A stretch of DNA of 64,000 nucleotides from JAWLCA01 sp041687395 (GCA_041687395.1 JAWLCA010000011.1:1-64000), one strand, 5' to 3'. Shown: positions 34,838-43,891, counted from the first letter of the stretch. Numbers and translations are program-made. The notes: generated from the letters alone by a model not told the origin.

Positions 34838-35371
34838 CTATCGCGTCAGCGTTCCGGTGCGGCGGATTTTCCGCTGCAACTGCAGGATGCCGTAAAGCAG
34901 CGCCTCGGCCGTCGGCGGGCAGCCCGGCACGTAGATATCCACCGGCACGATCCGGTCGCAACCGCGCACGACCGAATAGCTGTAGTGGTAGTAACCGCCA
35001 CCGTTGGCACAGGATCCCATCGAGATCACGTAGCGCGGCTCGGGCATCTGATCGTAGACCTTGCGCAGCGCCGGCGCCATCTTGTTAGTCAGCGTTCCCG
35101 CCACGATCATCAGGTCCGACTGGCGCGGACTGGCGCGCGGCGCGGTCCCGAACCGTTCCAGGTCGTAGCGCGGCATCGAGGTGTGCATCATTTCGACGGC
35201 GCAGCAGGCAAGGCCAAACGTCATCCAGTGCAGGCTTCCGTTGCGCGCCCAGTTGATGATGTCGGCGGTCGTAGTCAGCAGGAACCCCTTGTCCTGCAGT
35301 TCCCGGTTCAACTCGGCCGCAGCGACCTCGCGGTCGGGGCCGGCAGCGTTGACGCTTGTCGTCACTCCCAT
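34838..35371 (-). CDS. nuoB: NADH-quinone oxidoreductase subunit B
   Basis: Carries cluster N2, the last Fe-S cluster before quinone. The 177-residue protein has ligands Cys56, Cys57, Cys121 and Cys151, in ACCAVEMM, MGSCANGGG and YVPGCPP. ATG 35371 (MGVTTSVNA) is preferred because it gives a length and start like Rhodobacter NuoB. ATG 35392 would add seven residues and enlarge the 10-nt overlap with nuoA. Confidence 0.97.
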   Translation of the reverse strand: MGVTTSVNAAGPDREVAAAELNRELQDKGFLLTTTADIINWARNGSLHWMTFGLACCAVEMMHTSMPRYDLERFGTAPRASPRQSDLMIVAGTLTNKMAPALRKVYDQMPEPRYVISMGSCANGGGYYHYSYSVVRGCDRIVPVDIYVPGCPPTAEALLYGILQLQRKIRRTGTLTR

Positions 35372-35727
35372 TCCATCGCCCCTTTCTTCCATTCATAGGC
35401 AAAGCCCACGGTCAGCACCGCCAGAAAAACCATCATCGACCAGAAGGCTGCCATGCTGATCTCGCCAAAGGCGACAGCCCAAGGGAACAGGAAGGCGATT
35501 TCAAGGTCGAAGATTATGAACAGGATCGAGACAAGGTAGAACCGTACGTCGAACTTCATCCTCGCATCGTCGAACGCGTTGAACCCGCATTCGTAGGCCG
35601 ATACCTTCTCGGGGTCGGGCTTGCGCACCGCGATGATGATCGCCGACAGCATCAGGACCAGACCCAGCCCGACAGCAAGGCCAAGAAAGATCAGGATCGG
35701 CAAGTATTCTCTCAGCAGGTCGTCCAC
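35362..35727 (-). CDS. nuoA: NADH-quinone oxidoreductase subunit A
   Basis: First gene of the operon: a 121-residue, three-helix membrane subunit. It contains the conserved YECGFNAFDDARMKFDVRFY loop, whose Cys lies near the quinone site, and LFIIFDLEIAFLFPW. The promoter candidate lies about 50 bp upstream. Confidence 0.97.
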   Translation of the reverse strand: MDDLLREYLPILIFLGLAVGLGLVLMLSAIIIAVRKPDPEKVSAYECGFNAFDDARMKFDVRFYLVSILFIIFDLEIAFLFPWAVAFGEISMAAFWSMMVFLAVLTVGFAYEWKKGAMEWE

Positions 35728-35779
35728 CCGGCTGGCTCCTTCCGCTCGCGGTGCAGCGCCGCGTTTCTGGCTCTGTTCG

Positions 35780-35807
35780 ATTTAACCTTGCCGCAGGTCG
35801 CGGTCAA
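35780..35807 (-). promoter_or_regulatory. Candidate promoter of the nuo operon
   Basis: On the minus strand TTGACC (35807-35802) and TTAAAT (35785-35780) are 16 bp apart, 52 bp before the nuoA start. It is the best sigma70-like pair in the gap between liuC and nuoA. An inverted repeat GCAGAAA/TTTCTGC (35869-35885) further upstream could belong to the liuC 3' end or be regulatory. Confidence 0.5.
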
Positions 35808-35936
35808 CCGAAGCCGCCGTGACGGCATGCCACGGAATACGCTTGTTCGGTGCGTTTCGGCAGGCGTGGCAGAAAGTTTTTCTGCAAATGCAAGGTCGCT
35901 CGCTGCGCCGCAGCTTTGCCGCGATGGCGGGGCGAC

Positions 35937-36716
35937 TCAGTCCGCCCACCGCGGTTTGCGCCTGTCGAAGAACGCACCGATCCCTTCAGCCGCCTCGGGC
36001 GACTCCCAGCGTTGCACCAACGACTCGACCGTTTCGGCAATCACCGCCTCGTCGATCTGCGCGCCCAGCCGCCGCACCAGCGCCTTGGCCTCCGCCACAG
36101 CACCGGGGGCGCAGGACAGATAGGGCACCACTTCGGCCTCTACCGCGGCGTCCAGATCGTCCGCCGGCACCGCACGGGCCAGCAGTCCCAGCCGCACCGC
36201 CTCTGCCGCACTGAACCGCCGGGCAGAGAAAAAGACCCGCCGGGCCATCGCGGCGCCGATCCGGGCGATGACATAGGGGCCGATGGTCGCCGGGATCAGG
36301 CCAAGCCGCGTTTCGGTCAGACCGAAGACCGACGTCTCCACACCGACGGCCACGTCGCAGACCGACATCATGCCGATGCCGCCGCCATAAGCCTGTCCCT
36401 GCACGCGTCCGATCAGCGGCTTTGGCAGGCTGTCCAGCGCAGACAGCATCCGCGCCAGCGCCGTCGCGCCCCGCGCCCGCGTCGCCGCATCGGCGGCCAT
36501 CTGCGCGCGCATCCAGTCCAGATCGCCCCCGGCGCAAAAGCTCGCCCCCGCCCCGGTCAGCACCACCACCCGAACCGCGGGATCGCGCGCCAGCCGATCT
36601 GCCGCCTCGGTCAACTCTGCGATCATCGTTTCCGACAGCGCGTTGTGCTTCTCCGCCCGATCCAGCGTCAGCGTAGCCACGCCGCGGCCGTCCACGGCGA
36701 CCGAAATCGTCTGCAT
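35937..36716 (-). CDS. liuC: Enoyl-CoA hydratase, probably methylglutaconyl-CoA hydratase
   Basis: A 259-residue crotonase-fold enzyme. The oxyanion-hole segments are AGASFCAGGDLDWMRAQM and GRVQGQAYGGGIGMMSVCD, and the FGLTETRLGLIPATIGPYV segment supplies catalytic-position Glu residues. In leucine degradation this class hydrates 3-methylglutaconyl-CoA to HMG-CoA. The assignment rests on its place as last gene of the ivd-mcc-mvaB cluster, with a 1-nt overlap to mvaB. ATG 36716 is used; GTG 36719 is equally possible. Confidence 0.88.
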   Translation of the reverse strand: MQTISVAVDGRGVATLTLDRAEKHNALSETMIAELTEAADRLARDPAVRVVVLTGAGASFCAGGDLDWMRAQMAADAATRARGATALARMLSALDSLPKPLIGRVQGQAYGGGIGMMSVCDVAVGVETSVFGLTETRLGLIPATIGPYVIARIGAAMARRVFFSARRFSAAEAVRLGLLARAVPADDLDAAVEAEVVPYLSCAPGAVAEAKALVRRLGAQIDEAVIAETVESLVQRWESPEAAEGIGAFFDRRKPRWAD

Positions 36717-37570
36717 CACGCCCCCCTCATCGACCGCGCCAGTGCGGCCGCCTGATCGATCACGGCAAGATCAAGGCCCGTCTCGTAGCCCTGCGCCGCC
36801 AGATACCGCGCAACGTCCTCGGTCGCCACGTTCCCCGCCGCCCCCGGTGCATAGGGGCAGCCGCCCAAGCCCCCCACCGCCGCGTCGAACACGCGCAGCC
36901 CCGCCTCCAGCGCCACGCCGATATTGTCCAGCGCCCGGCCTGCCGTGTCGTGGAAATGCCCGGCGAGCCGGTCGGCCGGCATCTCGTCCAGCACCGCAGC
37001 CAGCATGACCGCCACCGCCTCCGGCGTCGCCTGACCGATGGTATCGCCGAGGCTCACCTCGGCGCAGCCCATGTCGCGCAGCGCTGCCGCCACACGCGCC
37101 ACGGCCCCTGGCGGGATCGGCCCGTCAAAAGGACAATCCGTCACGCAAGAAACATAGCCACGCAACGAGATTCCCGCCGCCCGCACCCGCTTCGCCACGG
37201 GCGCAAAACGCTCCAGGCTTTCGGCAATCGTGCAGTTCAGGTTCGCCTTCGAAAACCCCTCGGACGCCGATCCGAAGATCGCCACTTCGTCCACACCCGC
37301 CGAAAGCGCCGCCTCGGCGCCCCTCAGGTTCGGGGCGAGCGCCGCGTAGCGCACCCCCGGCGCACGGGTGATGCCCGCCAGAACCTCGGCCCCGTCGGCC
37401 ATCTGCGGCACCCATTTCGGGCTCACGAAGCTCGCGACCTCGATCCGGCGGAACCCAGCCCGGCTGAGGCAATCGACGAGCGCGATCTTTTCCGCCGCCG
37501 GGATGACCCGCGGCTCGTTCTGCAACCCGTCGCGGGGACCGACTTCGTAGATCTCGACGAAGCCGGTCAT
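36716..37570 (-). CDS. mvaB: Hydroxymethylglutaryl-CoA lyase
   Basis: Cleaves HMG-CoA to acetyl-CoA and acetoacetate, the last step of leucine catabolism. The 284-residue TIM-barrel protein has EVGPRDGLQNE (metal/catalytic region), VASFVSPKWVPQMAD, SLGDTIGQATPEAV, HFHDTAGRALDNI (metal His pair) and GLGGCPYAPGAAGNVATED with the catalytic Cys loop. Overlaps mccA by 4 nt and liuC by 1 nt. Confidence 0.95.
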   Translation of the reverse strand: MTGFVEIYEVGPRDGLQNEPRVIPAAEKIALVDCLSRAGFRRIEVASFVSPKWVPQMADGAEVLAGITRAPGVRYAALAPNLRGAEAALSAGVDEVAIFGSASEGFSKANLNCTIAESLERFAPVAKRVRAAGISLRGYVSCVTDCPFDGPIPPGAVARVAAALRDMGCAEVSLGDTIGQATPEAVAVMLAAVLDEMPADRLAGHFHDTAGRALDNIGVALEAGLRVFDAAVGGLGGCPYAPGAAGNVATEDVARYLAAQGYETGLDLAVIDQAAALARSMRGA

Positions 37571-39489
37571 TCCGCCTCCAGCCGGATCAGCGCCGCCCCG
37601 GCCTCTACCTGCGCACCGGCCGCCACCAGCACCTCGGCCACCACGCCATCGCGTGCCGCGGTCAGCGTATGCTCCATCTTCATCGCCTCGAGCACTGCCA
37701 GCCGCTCGCCGCCCGCCACCGCCTGCCCTGCGGTCACGAACACTGACTTCACCAGCCCCGGCATGGGCGACAGCGTCACATCCGCCCCCGCCCCAGCAGC
37801 CGCGTCACGTGCCAACGGGTCGGGGAAAGGGAAGGTGAAGCAACCGCCGTCAAACACATGCACCGCCCCTGCCCCCACGACGACCCTTGGCGCCTTGGTT
37901 CCCTCGACCCACCAGCCATCCGTACGCCGCTCTGCCCGATGCGCCAGCCCGTCGATCTCCACCACCGCCGCATCCGGCCTCTCGACAAGCAGCGCGGCCG
38001 TCACCTCGCCGACTCTGATCGCGCGCCTGAGCGGCGACCAGAGCGTGAAGCCGGTCAGCATGCCCGCACCGTCCCACAGCCCCGCCGCTGCCAGAACCGC
38101 CGTGACTGCAACCGCCGCGCGCGGTTCCGCCTCGGCCGTCAGGGCGTCGATCTCGCGCGCGATCAGCCCGGTGTCCAGGTCGCCCGCCGCGAACCCGTCG
38201 TGCCGCGCCAGCGCACCGAGGAAGCCGAGGTTCGTCACCGTGCCTGCCACTTCGGTCCGCGCCAGCGCATCCGCCAGTTTCCGCAGCGCCGCCGCCCGCG
38301 TCGGCCCGTGCACGATCACCTTGGCGATCATCGGGTCGTACCAGGGGCTGATCAAATCGCCCTGCCGCACCCCACTGTCCGCCCGCACCCCCGGCGGAAA
38401 GGCCAGATGCTCCAGCCGGCCGGTCGCGGGCAGGAAACCTGCCGGCACATCCTCGGCGTAAAGACGCGCCTCGAAGGCATGGCCGGTGATCGCAAGATCC
38501 TCCTGACGGCAGGGCAGCCGCTCGCCCGCCGCCACCCGCAACTGCCACTCCACCAGATCGACGCCGGTGATCGCCTCGGTCACCGGATGCTCCACCTGAA
38601 GGCGCGTGTTCATCTCCATGAACCAGAAGCGATCCTCGCGCAGCCCGTCCGAGGCATCGACGATGAACTCCACCGTCCCCGCGCCGGCATAGCCGATGGT
38701 TTCGGCCGCGCGCACGGCCGCCGCGCCCATTGCCTTGCGCATGCCCACGGACATCCCCGGCGCGGGCGCCTCCTCGATCACCTTCTGGTGGCGCCGCTGC
38801 AGCGAACAATCCCGCTCGAACAGATGCAGCGCGGACTGGCCGTCGCCGAACACCTGAACCTCGATATGCCGGGGCTTCTCGATGTATTTCTCAATCAGCA
38901 CCGCATCGTTGCCGAAGGCCGTCGCGGCCTCGCCCCGGCAACTGTCCAGCGCATCCGCGAACTCCTCCGGCCGCTCCACCCGGCGCATCCCCTTGCCACC
39001 GCCGCCCGCCACCGCCTTGATGAGGACCGGGTACCCGATGGCATCTGCCGCACCCGCCAGATGCTCCGCATCCTGATTATCGCCGTGATAACCTGGCACA
39101 ACCGGCACACCCGCCTTGGCCATCAGTGCCTTGGCGGCATCCTTCAACCCCATCGCGCGGATCGCTGTGGCCGAAGGGCCGATGAACACCAGCCCCGCCG
39201 CATCCACCGCCTCGACGAAATTCGGGTTCTCGGACAGGAAACCATAGCCGGGATGGATCGCCTGCGCGCCCGTGGCTTGTGCCGCCGCGATGATCGCGTC
39301 GCCCCGCAGATAGCTGTCGGCCGGGCGCGGCCCGCCAATATGCACCGCCTGATCCGCCATCGCGACATGCTTCGCGCCCGCATCGGCATCGGAATAGACC
39401 GCGACCGTCGCCACGCCCAGACGGCGACACGTCTCAATCACCCGGCAGGCAATCTCGCCCCGGTTGGCGATCAGGATTGTCTGGAACAT
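37567..39489 (-). CDS. mccA: Methylcrotonyl-CoA carboxylase biotin-containing (alpha) subunit
   Basis: A 640-residue protein with biotin carboxylase, linker and biotin carrier domains. ILIANRGEIACRVIETCRRL opens the carboxylase; VAGGGGKGMR is the ATP glycine loop; FMEMNTRLQVEHPVTE is the catalytic core. The biotinylation site LEAMKMEHTL lies near the C terminus. Substrate specificity is inferred from neighbours (ivd, mccB, mvaB). ATG 39489 (MFQTILIANRG) fits the family start. BirA encoded at 17708-18460 is a likely modifying enzyme. Confidence 0.94.
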   Translation of the reverse strand: MFQTILIANRGEIACRVIETCRRLGVATVAVYSDADAGAKHVAMADQAVHIGGPRPADSYLRGDAIIAAAQATGAQAIHPGYGFLSENPNFVEAVDAAGLVFIGPSATAIRAMGLKDAAKALMAKAGVPVVPGYHGDNQDAEHLAGAADAIGYPVLIKAVAGGGGKGMRRVERPEEFADALDSCRGEAATAFGNDAVLIEKYIEKPRHIEVQVFGDGQSALHLFERDCSLQRRHQKVIEEAPAPGMSVGMRKAMGAAAVRAAETIGYAGAGTVEFIVDASDGLREDRFWFMEMNTRLQVEHPVTEAITGVDLVEWQLRVAAGERLPCRQEDLAITGHAFEARLYAEDVPAGFLPATGRLEHLAFPPGVRADSGVRQGDLISPWYDPMIAKVIVHGPTRAAALRKLADALARTEVAGTVTNLGFLGALARHDGFAAGDLDTGLIAREIDALTAEAEPRAAVAVTAVLAAAGLWDGAGMLTGFTLWSPLRRAIRVGEVTAALLVERPDAAVVEIDGLAHRAERRTDGWWVEGTKAPRVVVGAGAVHVFDGGCFTFPFPDPLARDAAAGAGADVTLSPMPGLVKSVFVTAGQAVAGGERLAVLEAMKMEHTLTAARDGVVAEVLVAAGAQVEAGAALIRLEAE

Positions 39490-39514
39490 GCCGCCCCTCC
39501 GTCGCCGCGTGGGG

Positions 39515-40033
39515 TCAGCACCACCCCCGGCGCTGCTCGCCACCGTAGGGCCGGGCGTAGCCCGCCGCGATCATCGACTGCGCCACCGGCTCTCCGTCGA
39601 TCGACAGCGTCGCCAGCCGCCGCGCATAGCGGTCCATCTGGCCATGCTGCACGGTCAGCACCTCGCCCCCGGCCAGCAGACGGCGCAGATACCATGTTGC
39701 CGCCACCGCCTGCGCATACTCCGACGCGCATTGCGGGCTCGACACTTCCGGCGCGTCGTATCCGGTAAGGCGCGCCCGCTCGACTCCGATCTCGGGACAC
39801 CAAAGCGTCACCGTGTCGCCATCGACCACGCGCAGCACCCGGCACCCCTCGATCCCCTTGGCGCCGAAGGCGATATTGATCGCATCCGCGCCATAGGGCA
39901 CCACGAAATACCCAAGGGCCGCGACCAGCATCACCGCTTTCAGATAAAAGCGCGGGTCCGACACCGACCATGCCCGCCGACTGCGCCTGCGAGAGAAGTG
40001 CCTGTATCCGGATGCGACGTTGCGCCTGCTCAT
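39515..40033 (-). CDS. Thermonuclease-family (SNase-like) protein, membrane-anchored
   Basis: A 172-residue protein with a basic N terminus, one hydrophobic segment (AVMLVAALGYFVVPYGADAI) and a staphylococcal-nuclease-like domain. The domain includes CRVLRVVDGDTVTLWCPE, ERARLTGYDAPEV and RYARRLATL. It retains the Asp-Thr calcium-side motif and the two Arg-type positions expected for phosphodiester cleavage. It interrupts the leucine gene cluster between mccA and mccB. The start is uncertain (ATG at 40033, 40042 or 40045; none has a good ribosome-binding site). Confidence 0.75.
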   Translation of the reverse strand: MSRRNVASGYRHFSRRRSRRAWSVSDPRFYLKAVMLVAALGYFVVPYGADAINIAFGAKGIEGCRVLRVVDGDTVTLWCPEIGVERARLTGYDAPEVSSPQCASEYAQAVAATWYLRRLLAGGEVLTVQHGQMDRYARRLATLSIDGEPVAQSMIAAGYARPYGGEQRRGWC

Positions 40034-40109
40034 TGCAGCCATCATGGAACGGGAGCGCACGGCTGGCTACCCCTTCCGTGAGGCGACCGGCAGGGATACG
40101 CTCATCCCC

Positions 40110-40571
40110 ATGTACCATCGCCCGCTTCTGCCCCGTGGCATCCGCCCGCCCGACACCTTCGCCGGTCCCGGCTTTGCCGCCCGCCCCCTTCGGCTTGCCG
40201 ACGCTGCGGGGGACTTCGCCGCCGTGATGGCCAGCACCGAGCGGTTGCGGGGCTGGATGGACCCGGCCGATCCCTGGCCCGACGGCCTGACCCTGCACGA
40301 GAACCGCGTGGACCTCGGCTGGCACGAGCGGGAGTTCACTTCGGGCCACTCCTACGCCTGGACGGTGCGCGATCCGCACGACCGGCTGACGCTGGGCTGC
40401 TGCTACCTCTACCCGTCCGACGTGCCCGGCTTCGACGCGATGGCCTTCTGGTGGGTGCGCACCGGGTTCGAGGCGCTGGACGCGCCGCTTGGCGATGCCT
40501 TCCAGGTCTTGATCGCGACCCTGCCGGTCAGCTGCTGCTTTCCGGGGCGCGACCACCCGCCCGTAGCGTGA
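40110..40571 (+). CDS. GNAT-like N-acetyltransferase family protein
   Basis: A 153-residue protein that matches my recollection of a roseobacter GNAT-type family: FAARPLRLADAAGDFAAVMA near the start, then WPDGLTLHENRVDLGWHERE, LGCCYLYPSD and WWVRTGFEALDA. It ends with FPGRDHPPVA, like family members, so it is probably complete. The classical acetyl-CoA loop (R/QxxGxG/A) is not evident, so enzymatic activity is uncertain. It is the only plus-strand gene in the leucine cluster. ATG 40110 is the best start, though the frame opens at 40020. Confidence 0.65.
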   Translation: MYHRPLLPRGIRPPDTFAGPGFAARPLRLADAAGDFAAVMASTERLRGWMDPADPWPDGLTLHENRVDLGWHEREFTSGHSYAWTVRDPHDRLTLGCCYLYPSDVPGFDAMAFWWVRTGFEALDAPLGDAFQVLIATLPVSCCFPGRDHPPVA

Positions 40572-40642
40572 CCGCCCGACCAGCAGTCGCAACTTATGAA
40601 CGTGGCACGCAAGCAAGATGCACGTCGGGTGCATGTGCAGGC

Positions 40643-42247
40643 TCACATCCGGAACACGCCGAAGCGCGTCTCCGGGATGGGGGCGTTCAGCGCCGCCGAC
40701 AGCGACAGCGCCAGCACCTCCCGGCTTTTCCTCGGGTCGATCACCCCGTCGTCCCACAGCCGGGCCGAGGCATAGAGCGGATGGCTCTGCCTCTCGAACA
40801 TCTCGATCGTCGGGCGCTTGAACTCGGCCTCCTCCTCCGGCGACCAGGTGCTGCCAGAGCGTTCAATTCCCTCACGTTTCACCGTTGCCAGCACACCGGC
40901 CGCCTGTTCACCGCCCATCACGCTGATCCGGCTGTTGGGCCAGGTCCAAAGGAAGCGCGGCTGATAGGCCCGCCCGGCCATGCCGTAGTTTCCCGCCCCA
41001 AAACTGCCGCCCACAAGCATGGTGATCTTCGGGACGGACGTGGTCGCCACCGCCGTCACCATCTTGGCGCCGTGCCGCGCGATCCCCTCATTCTCGTACT
41101 TCCGGCCGACCATGAACCCGGTGATGTTCTGAAGGAAAACCAGAGGGATACGGCGCTGACTGCACAGTTCGATGAAATGCGCGCCCTTCACCGCACTCTC
41201 CGAGAACAGCACGCCGTTGTTCGCCACGATCCCCACAGGGCAACCCATCACATGGGCAAAGCCGGTGACCAGCGTCTCGCCAAAGCGCGCCTTGAATTCG
41301 TCGAACCGGCTGCCGTCGACGATCCGCGCGATCACCTCGCGGATGTCATAGGGCGTGCGCAGATCGGCCGGCACCACGCCAAGGATCTCGTCCGGGTCGC
41401 AGGCCGGGTCCTCCGGGTTGGCCCATTGCACCGTCTCTGGCTTCGCGCGGTTCAGGCTGCCCACCGCCCGTCGTGCCAGCGCCAGGGAGTGCGCGTCATC
41501 CTCGGCCAGGTAATCCGCCACACCGGACAGGCGCGTATGCACATCGCCCCCGCCAAGATCTTCGGCCGTCACAACCTCTCCGGTCGCGGCCCTGACCAGC
41601 GGCGGGCCGGCCAGAAAAATCGTGCCCTGGTCGCGCACGATGATCGAGACATCCGCCATCGCCGGCACATAGGCGCCCCCGGCCGTGCACGACCCCATCA
41701 CCACCGCGATCTGGGCAATGCCCTTCGCACTCATCCGCGCCTGGTTGTAGAAGATGCGGCCAAAGTGATCCCGGTCCGGAAAGACCTCGTCCTGGTTGGG
41801 AAGATTGGCGCCGCCACTGTCCACCAGATAGACGCAGGGAAGGTGACATTCCTCGGCTATTTCCTGCGCTCGCAGGTGTTTTTTCACGGTCAGAGGATAG
41901 TAGGTGCCGCCCTTCACGGTGGCGTCGTTGGCCACCACCATGACCTCTTGCCCCTTCACGCGTCCGACACCCGCGATGACGCCCGCACAGGGCGCGTCAC
42001 CGCCGTAAATCCCGTGCGCCGCGGTGGCGCCGATCTCCAGAAACGGTGATCCGGGGTCCAGCAGGCCCGCCACGCGCTCGCGCGGCGGAAGCTTTCCGCG
42101 TGCGACATGCCGCGCCAGCGCCCGCTCCCCGCCCCCCGCCGCTGCCTGCGCCGCCGCAGCCGCAATCTGGTCCAGCGCGGCAAGATGTGCGGCCCTGTTG
42201 GCGCGGAAGCCTTCGGAGGATGCAATGGCGTTCGAAGTCAGGCGCAT
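40643..42247 (-). CDS. mccB: Methylcrotonyl-CoA carboxylase carboxyltransferase (beta) subunit
   Basis: A 534-residue carboxyltransferase with paired crotonase-like domains. Features include LPPRERVAGLLDPGSPFLEIG, YLVDSGGANLPNQDEVFPDR, GSCTAGGAYVPAM (acyl-CoA oxyanion region), LVFLQNITGFMVGRKYE and GSFGAGNYGMAGRAYQPRFL. These are strongly characteristic of MCC beta rather than propionyl-CoA carboxylase. Upstream lies the LprI-like gene with a 1-bp gap. Confidence 0.95.
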   Translation of the reverse strand: MRLTSNAIASSEGFRANRAAHLAALDQIAAAAAQAAAGGGERALARHVARGKLPPRERVAGLLDPGSPFLEIGATAAHGIYGGDAPCAGVIAGVGRVKGQEVMVVANDATVKGGTYYPLTVKKHLRAQEIAEECHLPCVYLVDSGGANLPNQDEVFPDRDHFGRIFYNQARMSAKGIAQIAVVMGSCTAGGAYVPAMADVSIIVRDQGTIFLAGPPLVRAATGEVVTAEDLGGGDVHTRLSGVADYLAEDDAHSLALARRAVGSLNRAKPETVQWANPEDPACDPDEILGVVPADLRTPYDIREVIARIVDGSRFDEFKARFGETLVTGFAHVMGCPVGIVANNGVLFSESAVKGAHFIELCSQRRIPLVFLQNITGFMVGRKYENEGIARHGAKMVTAVATTSVPKITMLVGGSFGAGNYGMAGRAYQPRFLWTWPNSRISVMGGEQAAGVLATVKREGIERSGSTWSPEEEAEFKRPTIEMFERQSHPLYASARLWDDGVIDPRKSREVLALSLSAALNAPIPETRFGVFRM

Positions 42248-42248
42248 G

Positions 42249-42716
42249 TCACGGCCCCTCCAGCGCCATCAGGTCGATGGTCCGCTGGGCCGTCATGCTC
42301 ATCAGGCAGTTCGCCGCCGCGACCTGCCCCAGCGACCCTTGACCGTAGCGGGCAGCCTGCATGCGGCACTCGGCATCGCGAAAGACGATCCACGCGCGCT
42401 GCGCCGCACGCAGTGTCGCCTCGCGGGTCATCTGCTCGTTCAGCACATCGCCGGACGAATCCTGCGCCCGGAACAGCCCCATCACGTCCTGATACTGCGC
42501 ATTCAGAATCGTGTCCCAAGCCTTTGTTTCCAAGCCGATGCACTCAGTCATGCCGACAGTCGACTCACCATCCGCCCGCTCAGCCATGCAGGCGCGCGAC
42601 AGGCTGCCGATGCAGTCGGCAGCCTCGTAGGCATCGGCAAGGCACGCACGCATCTCTGCTGCCCCGTCAGCCAAAGCCGGCATGGGCAGGGTCAGGGCCA
42701 GCAGAAGCGCCTTCAT
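42249..42716 (-). CDS. Secreted LprI/DUF1311-family protein
   Basis: A 155-residue protein with a signal peptide (MKALLLALTLPMPALADG) and a mature domain. The domain has CIGLETKAWDTILNAQYQDV and RAAQRAWIVFRDAECRMQAA, the DUF1311/LprI-like pattern, and six Cys likely forming disulfides. LprI relatives inhibit lysozyme in some bacteria; that role is not shown here. It overlaps ivd by 4 nt, so it is part of the leucine operon despite having no obvious metabolic link. Confidence 0.85.
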   Translation of the reverse strand: MKALLLALTLPMPALADGAAEMRACLADAYEAADCIGSLSRACMAERADGESTVGMTECIGLETKAWDTILNAQYQDVMGLFRAQDSSGDVLNEQMTREATLRAAQRAWIVFRDAECRMQAARYGQGSLGQVAAANCLMSMTAQRTIDLMALEGP

Positions 42717-43876
42717 CCCGCCGCCCCCATCAGTTCTCGCCCGATCAGCATGCGACGGATTTCACTCGTGCCTGCGCCAATCTCCATGAGCTTTGCGTCC
42801 CGGAACAGCCGGGCCACCGCTGCATCGGCCAGGAACCCGGCCCCACCAAGCGCCTGCACCGCCTGATGCGCCTGCACCATCGCCTGCTCGCTGGAATAGA
42901 GTACGCAGGCCGCGGCATCCGCTCGTGTCACCGCGCCGCGGTCACAGGCCTTCGCCACTTCGTAGACATAGGCGCGCGCGGTGTTCATCGCAGTGTACAT
43001 GTCCGCGATCTTGCCCTGCATCAGCTGGAAGTTCCCGATCGGTTGACCGAACTGCTTACGCTCTTGCAGGTAGGGGATCACCTCGTCCAGACAGGCGGCC
43101 ATGATCCCCGTGCCGATGCCCGCCAGCACCACGCGTTCATAATCCAGACCGGACATCAGGACGGCAACCCCGCGCCCCACCTGCCCCAGCACGTTCTCGA
43201 ACGGCACTTCGCAGTCGTCGAAGATCAACTCACCCGTATTCGACCCGCGCATCCCCAACTTGTCGAAGTGCGGGCTGGTGGTGAAGCCCTTCATCCCGCG
43301 CTCGACAAGAAACGCCGTGATCCCCTTCGATCCGGCCTCGGGGTCGGTCTTGGCATAGACCACCAGCGTGTCGGCATCGGGGCCGTTGGTGATCCAGTAT
43401 TTCGTGCCGTTCAGGGTGTAGTAGCCGTTCTTCTTTTCCGCCCGCAGTTTCATGCCCACCACGTCCGATCCCGCCCCGGCCTCGGACATGGCAAGCGCCC
43501 CGACATGCTCGCCCGAAATGAGCTTTGGAAGGTACTTCGCCCGCTGCTCCTCGGTCCCGTTCAGGCGGATCTGGTTGACGCAGAGGTTGGAATGAGCCCC
43601 GTAGGACAGGCTGACACTGGCCGAGGCGCGGGCGATTTCCTCGACCGCAATGACGTGGGCCAGATACCCCATGCCCGCGCCGCCGTAATCCTCTTCGACC
43701 GTGATGCCCAGCAGCCCTAGGTCGCCCATCTCGCCCCATAGCTCTGGCGGAAAGAGGTTTTCCCGATCCACCTGCGCGGCGATGGGCTTCAGGCGCTCCT
43801 GCGCCCAGCGGTGCACCGTGTCGCGAAGGGCGGCGATGTCATCGCCCAGATCGAACGCCATCGACGCCGTGAACAT
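42713..43876 (-). CDS. ivd: Isovaleryl-CoA dehydrogenase
   Basis: FAD-dependent acyl-CoA dehydrogenase (387 residues) oxidising isovaleryl-CoA to 3-methylcrotonyl-CoA, first committed step of the encoded pathway. LGITVEEDYGGAGMGYLAHV, ALAMSEAGAGSDVVGM and YWITNGPDADTLVVYAKTD are typical, and GLDYERVVLAGIG contains the IVD-type catalytic Glu. The C terminus has IGAGTSEIRRMLIGREL. ATG 43876 has a strong GGGAGGGG site; an alternative at 43888 would overlap the operator. First gene of ivd-lprI-mccB, with mccA-mvaB-liuC beyond the insertion. Confidence 0.95.
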   Translation of the reverse strand: MFTASMAFDLGDDIAALRDTVHRWAQERLKPIAAQVDRENLFPPELWGEMGDLGLLGITVEEDYGGAGMGYLAHVIAVEEIARASASVSLSYGAHSNLCVNQIRLNGTEEQRAKYLPKLISGEHVGALAMSEAGAGSDVVGMKLRAEKKNGYYTLNGTKYWITNGPDADTLVVYAKTDPEAGSKGITAFLVERGMKGFTTSPHFDKLGMRGSNTGELIFDDCEVPFENVLGQVGRGVAVLMSGLDYERVVLAGIGTGIMAACLDEVIPYLQERKQFGQPIGNFQLMQGKIADMYTAMNTARAYVYEVAKACDRGAVTRADAAACVLYSSEQAMVQAHQAVQALGGAGFLADAAVARLFRDAKLMEIGAGTSEIRRMLIGRELMGAAG

Positions 43877-43891
43877 GGCCCCTCCCATCGC

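Noticed and set aside
35869..35885. GCAGAAA/TTTCTGC repeat as an intrinsic terminator of liuC
   Set aside because: No T-run on the liuC strand and only a 3-base loop; left as an unassigned inverted repeat.
37858..39768. 636-codon plus-strand frame antisense to mccA
   Set aside because: No motifs, biased Arg/His/Pro composition; complementary shadow of the MccA carboxylase.
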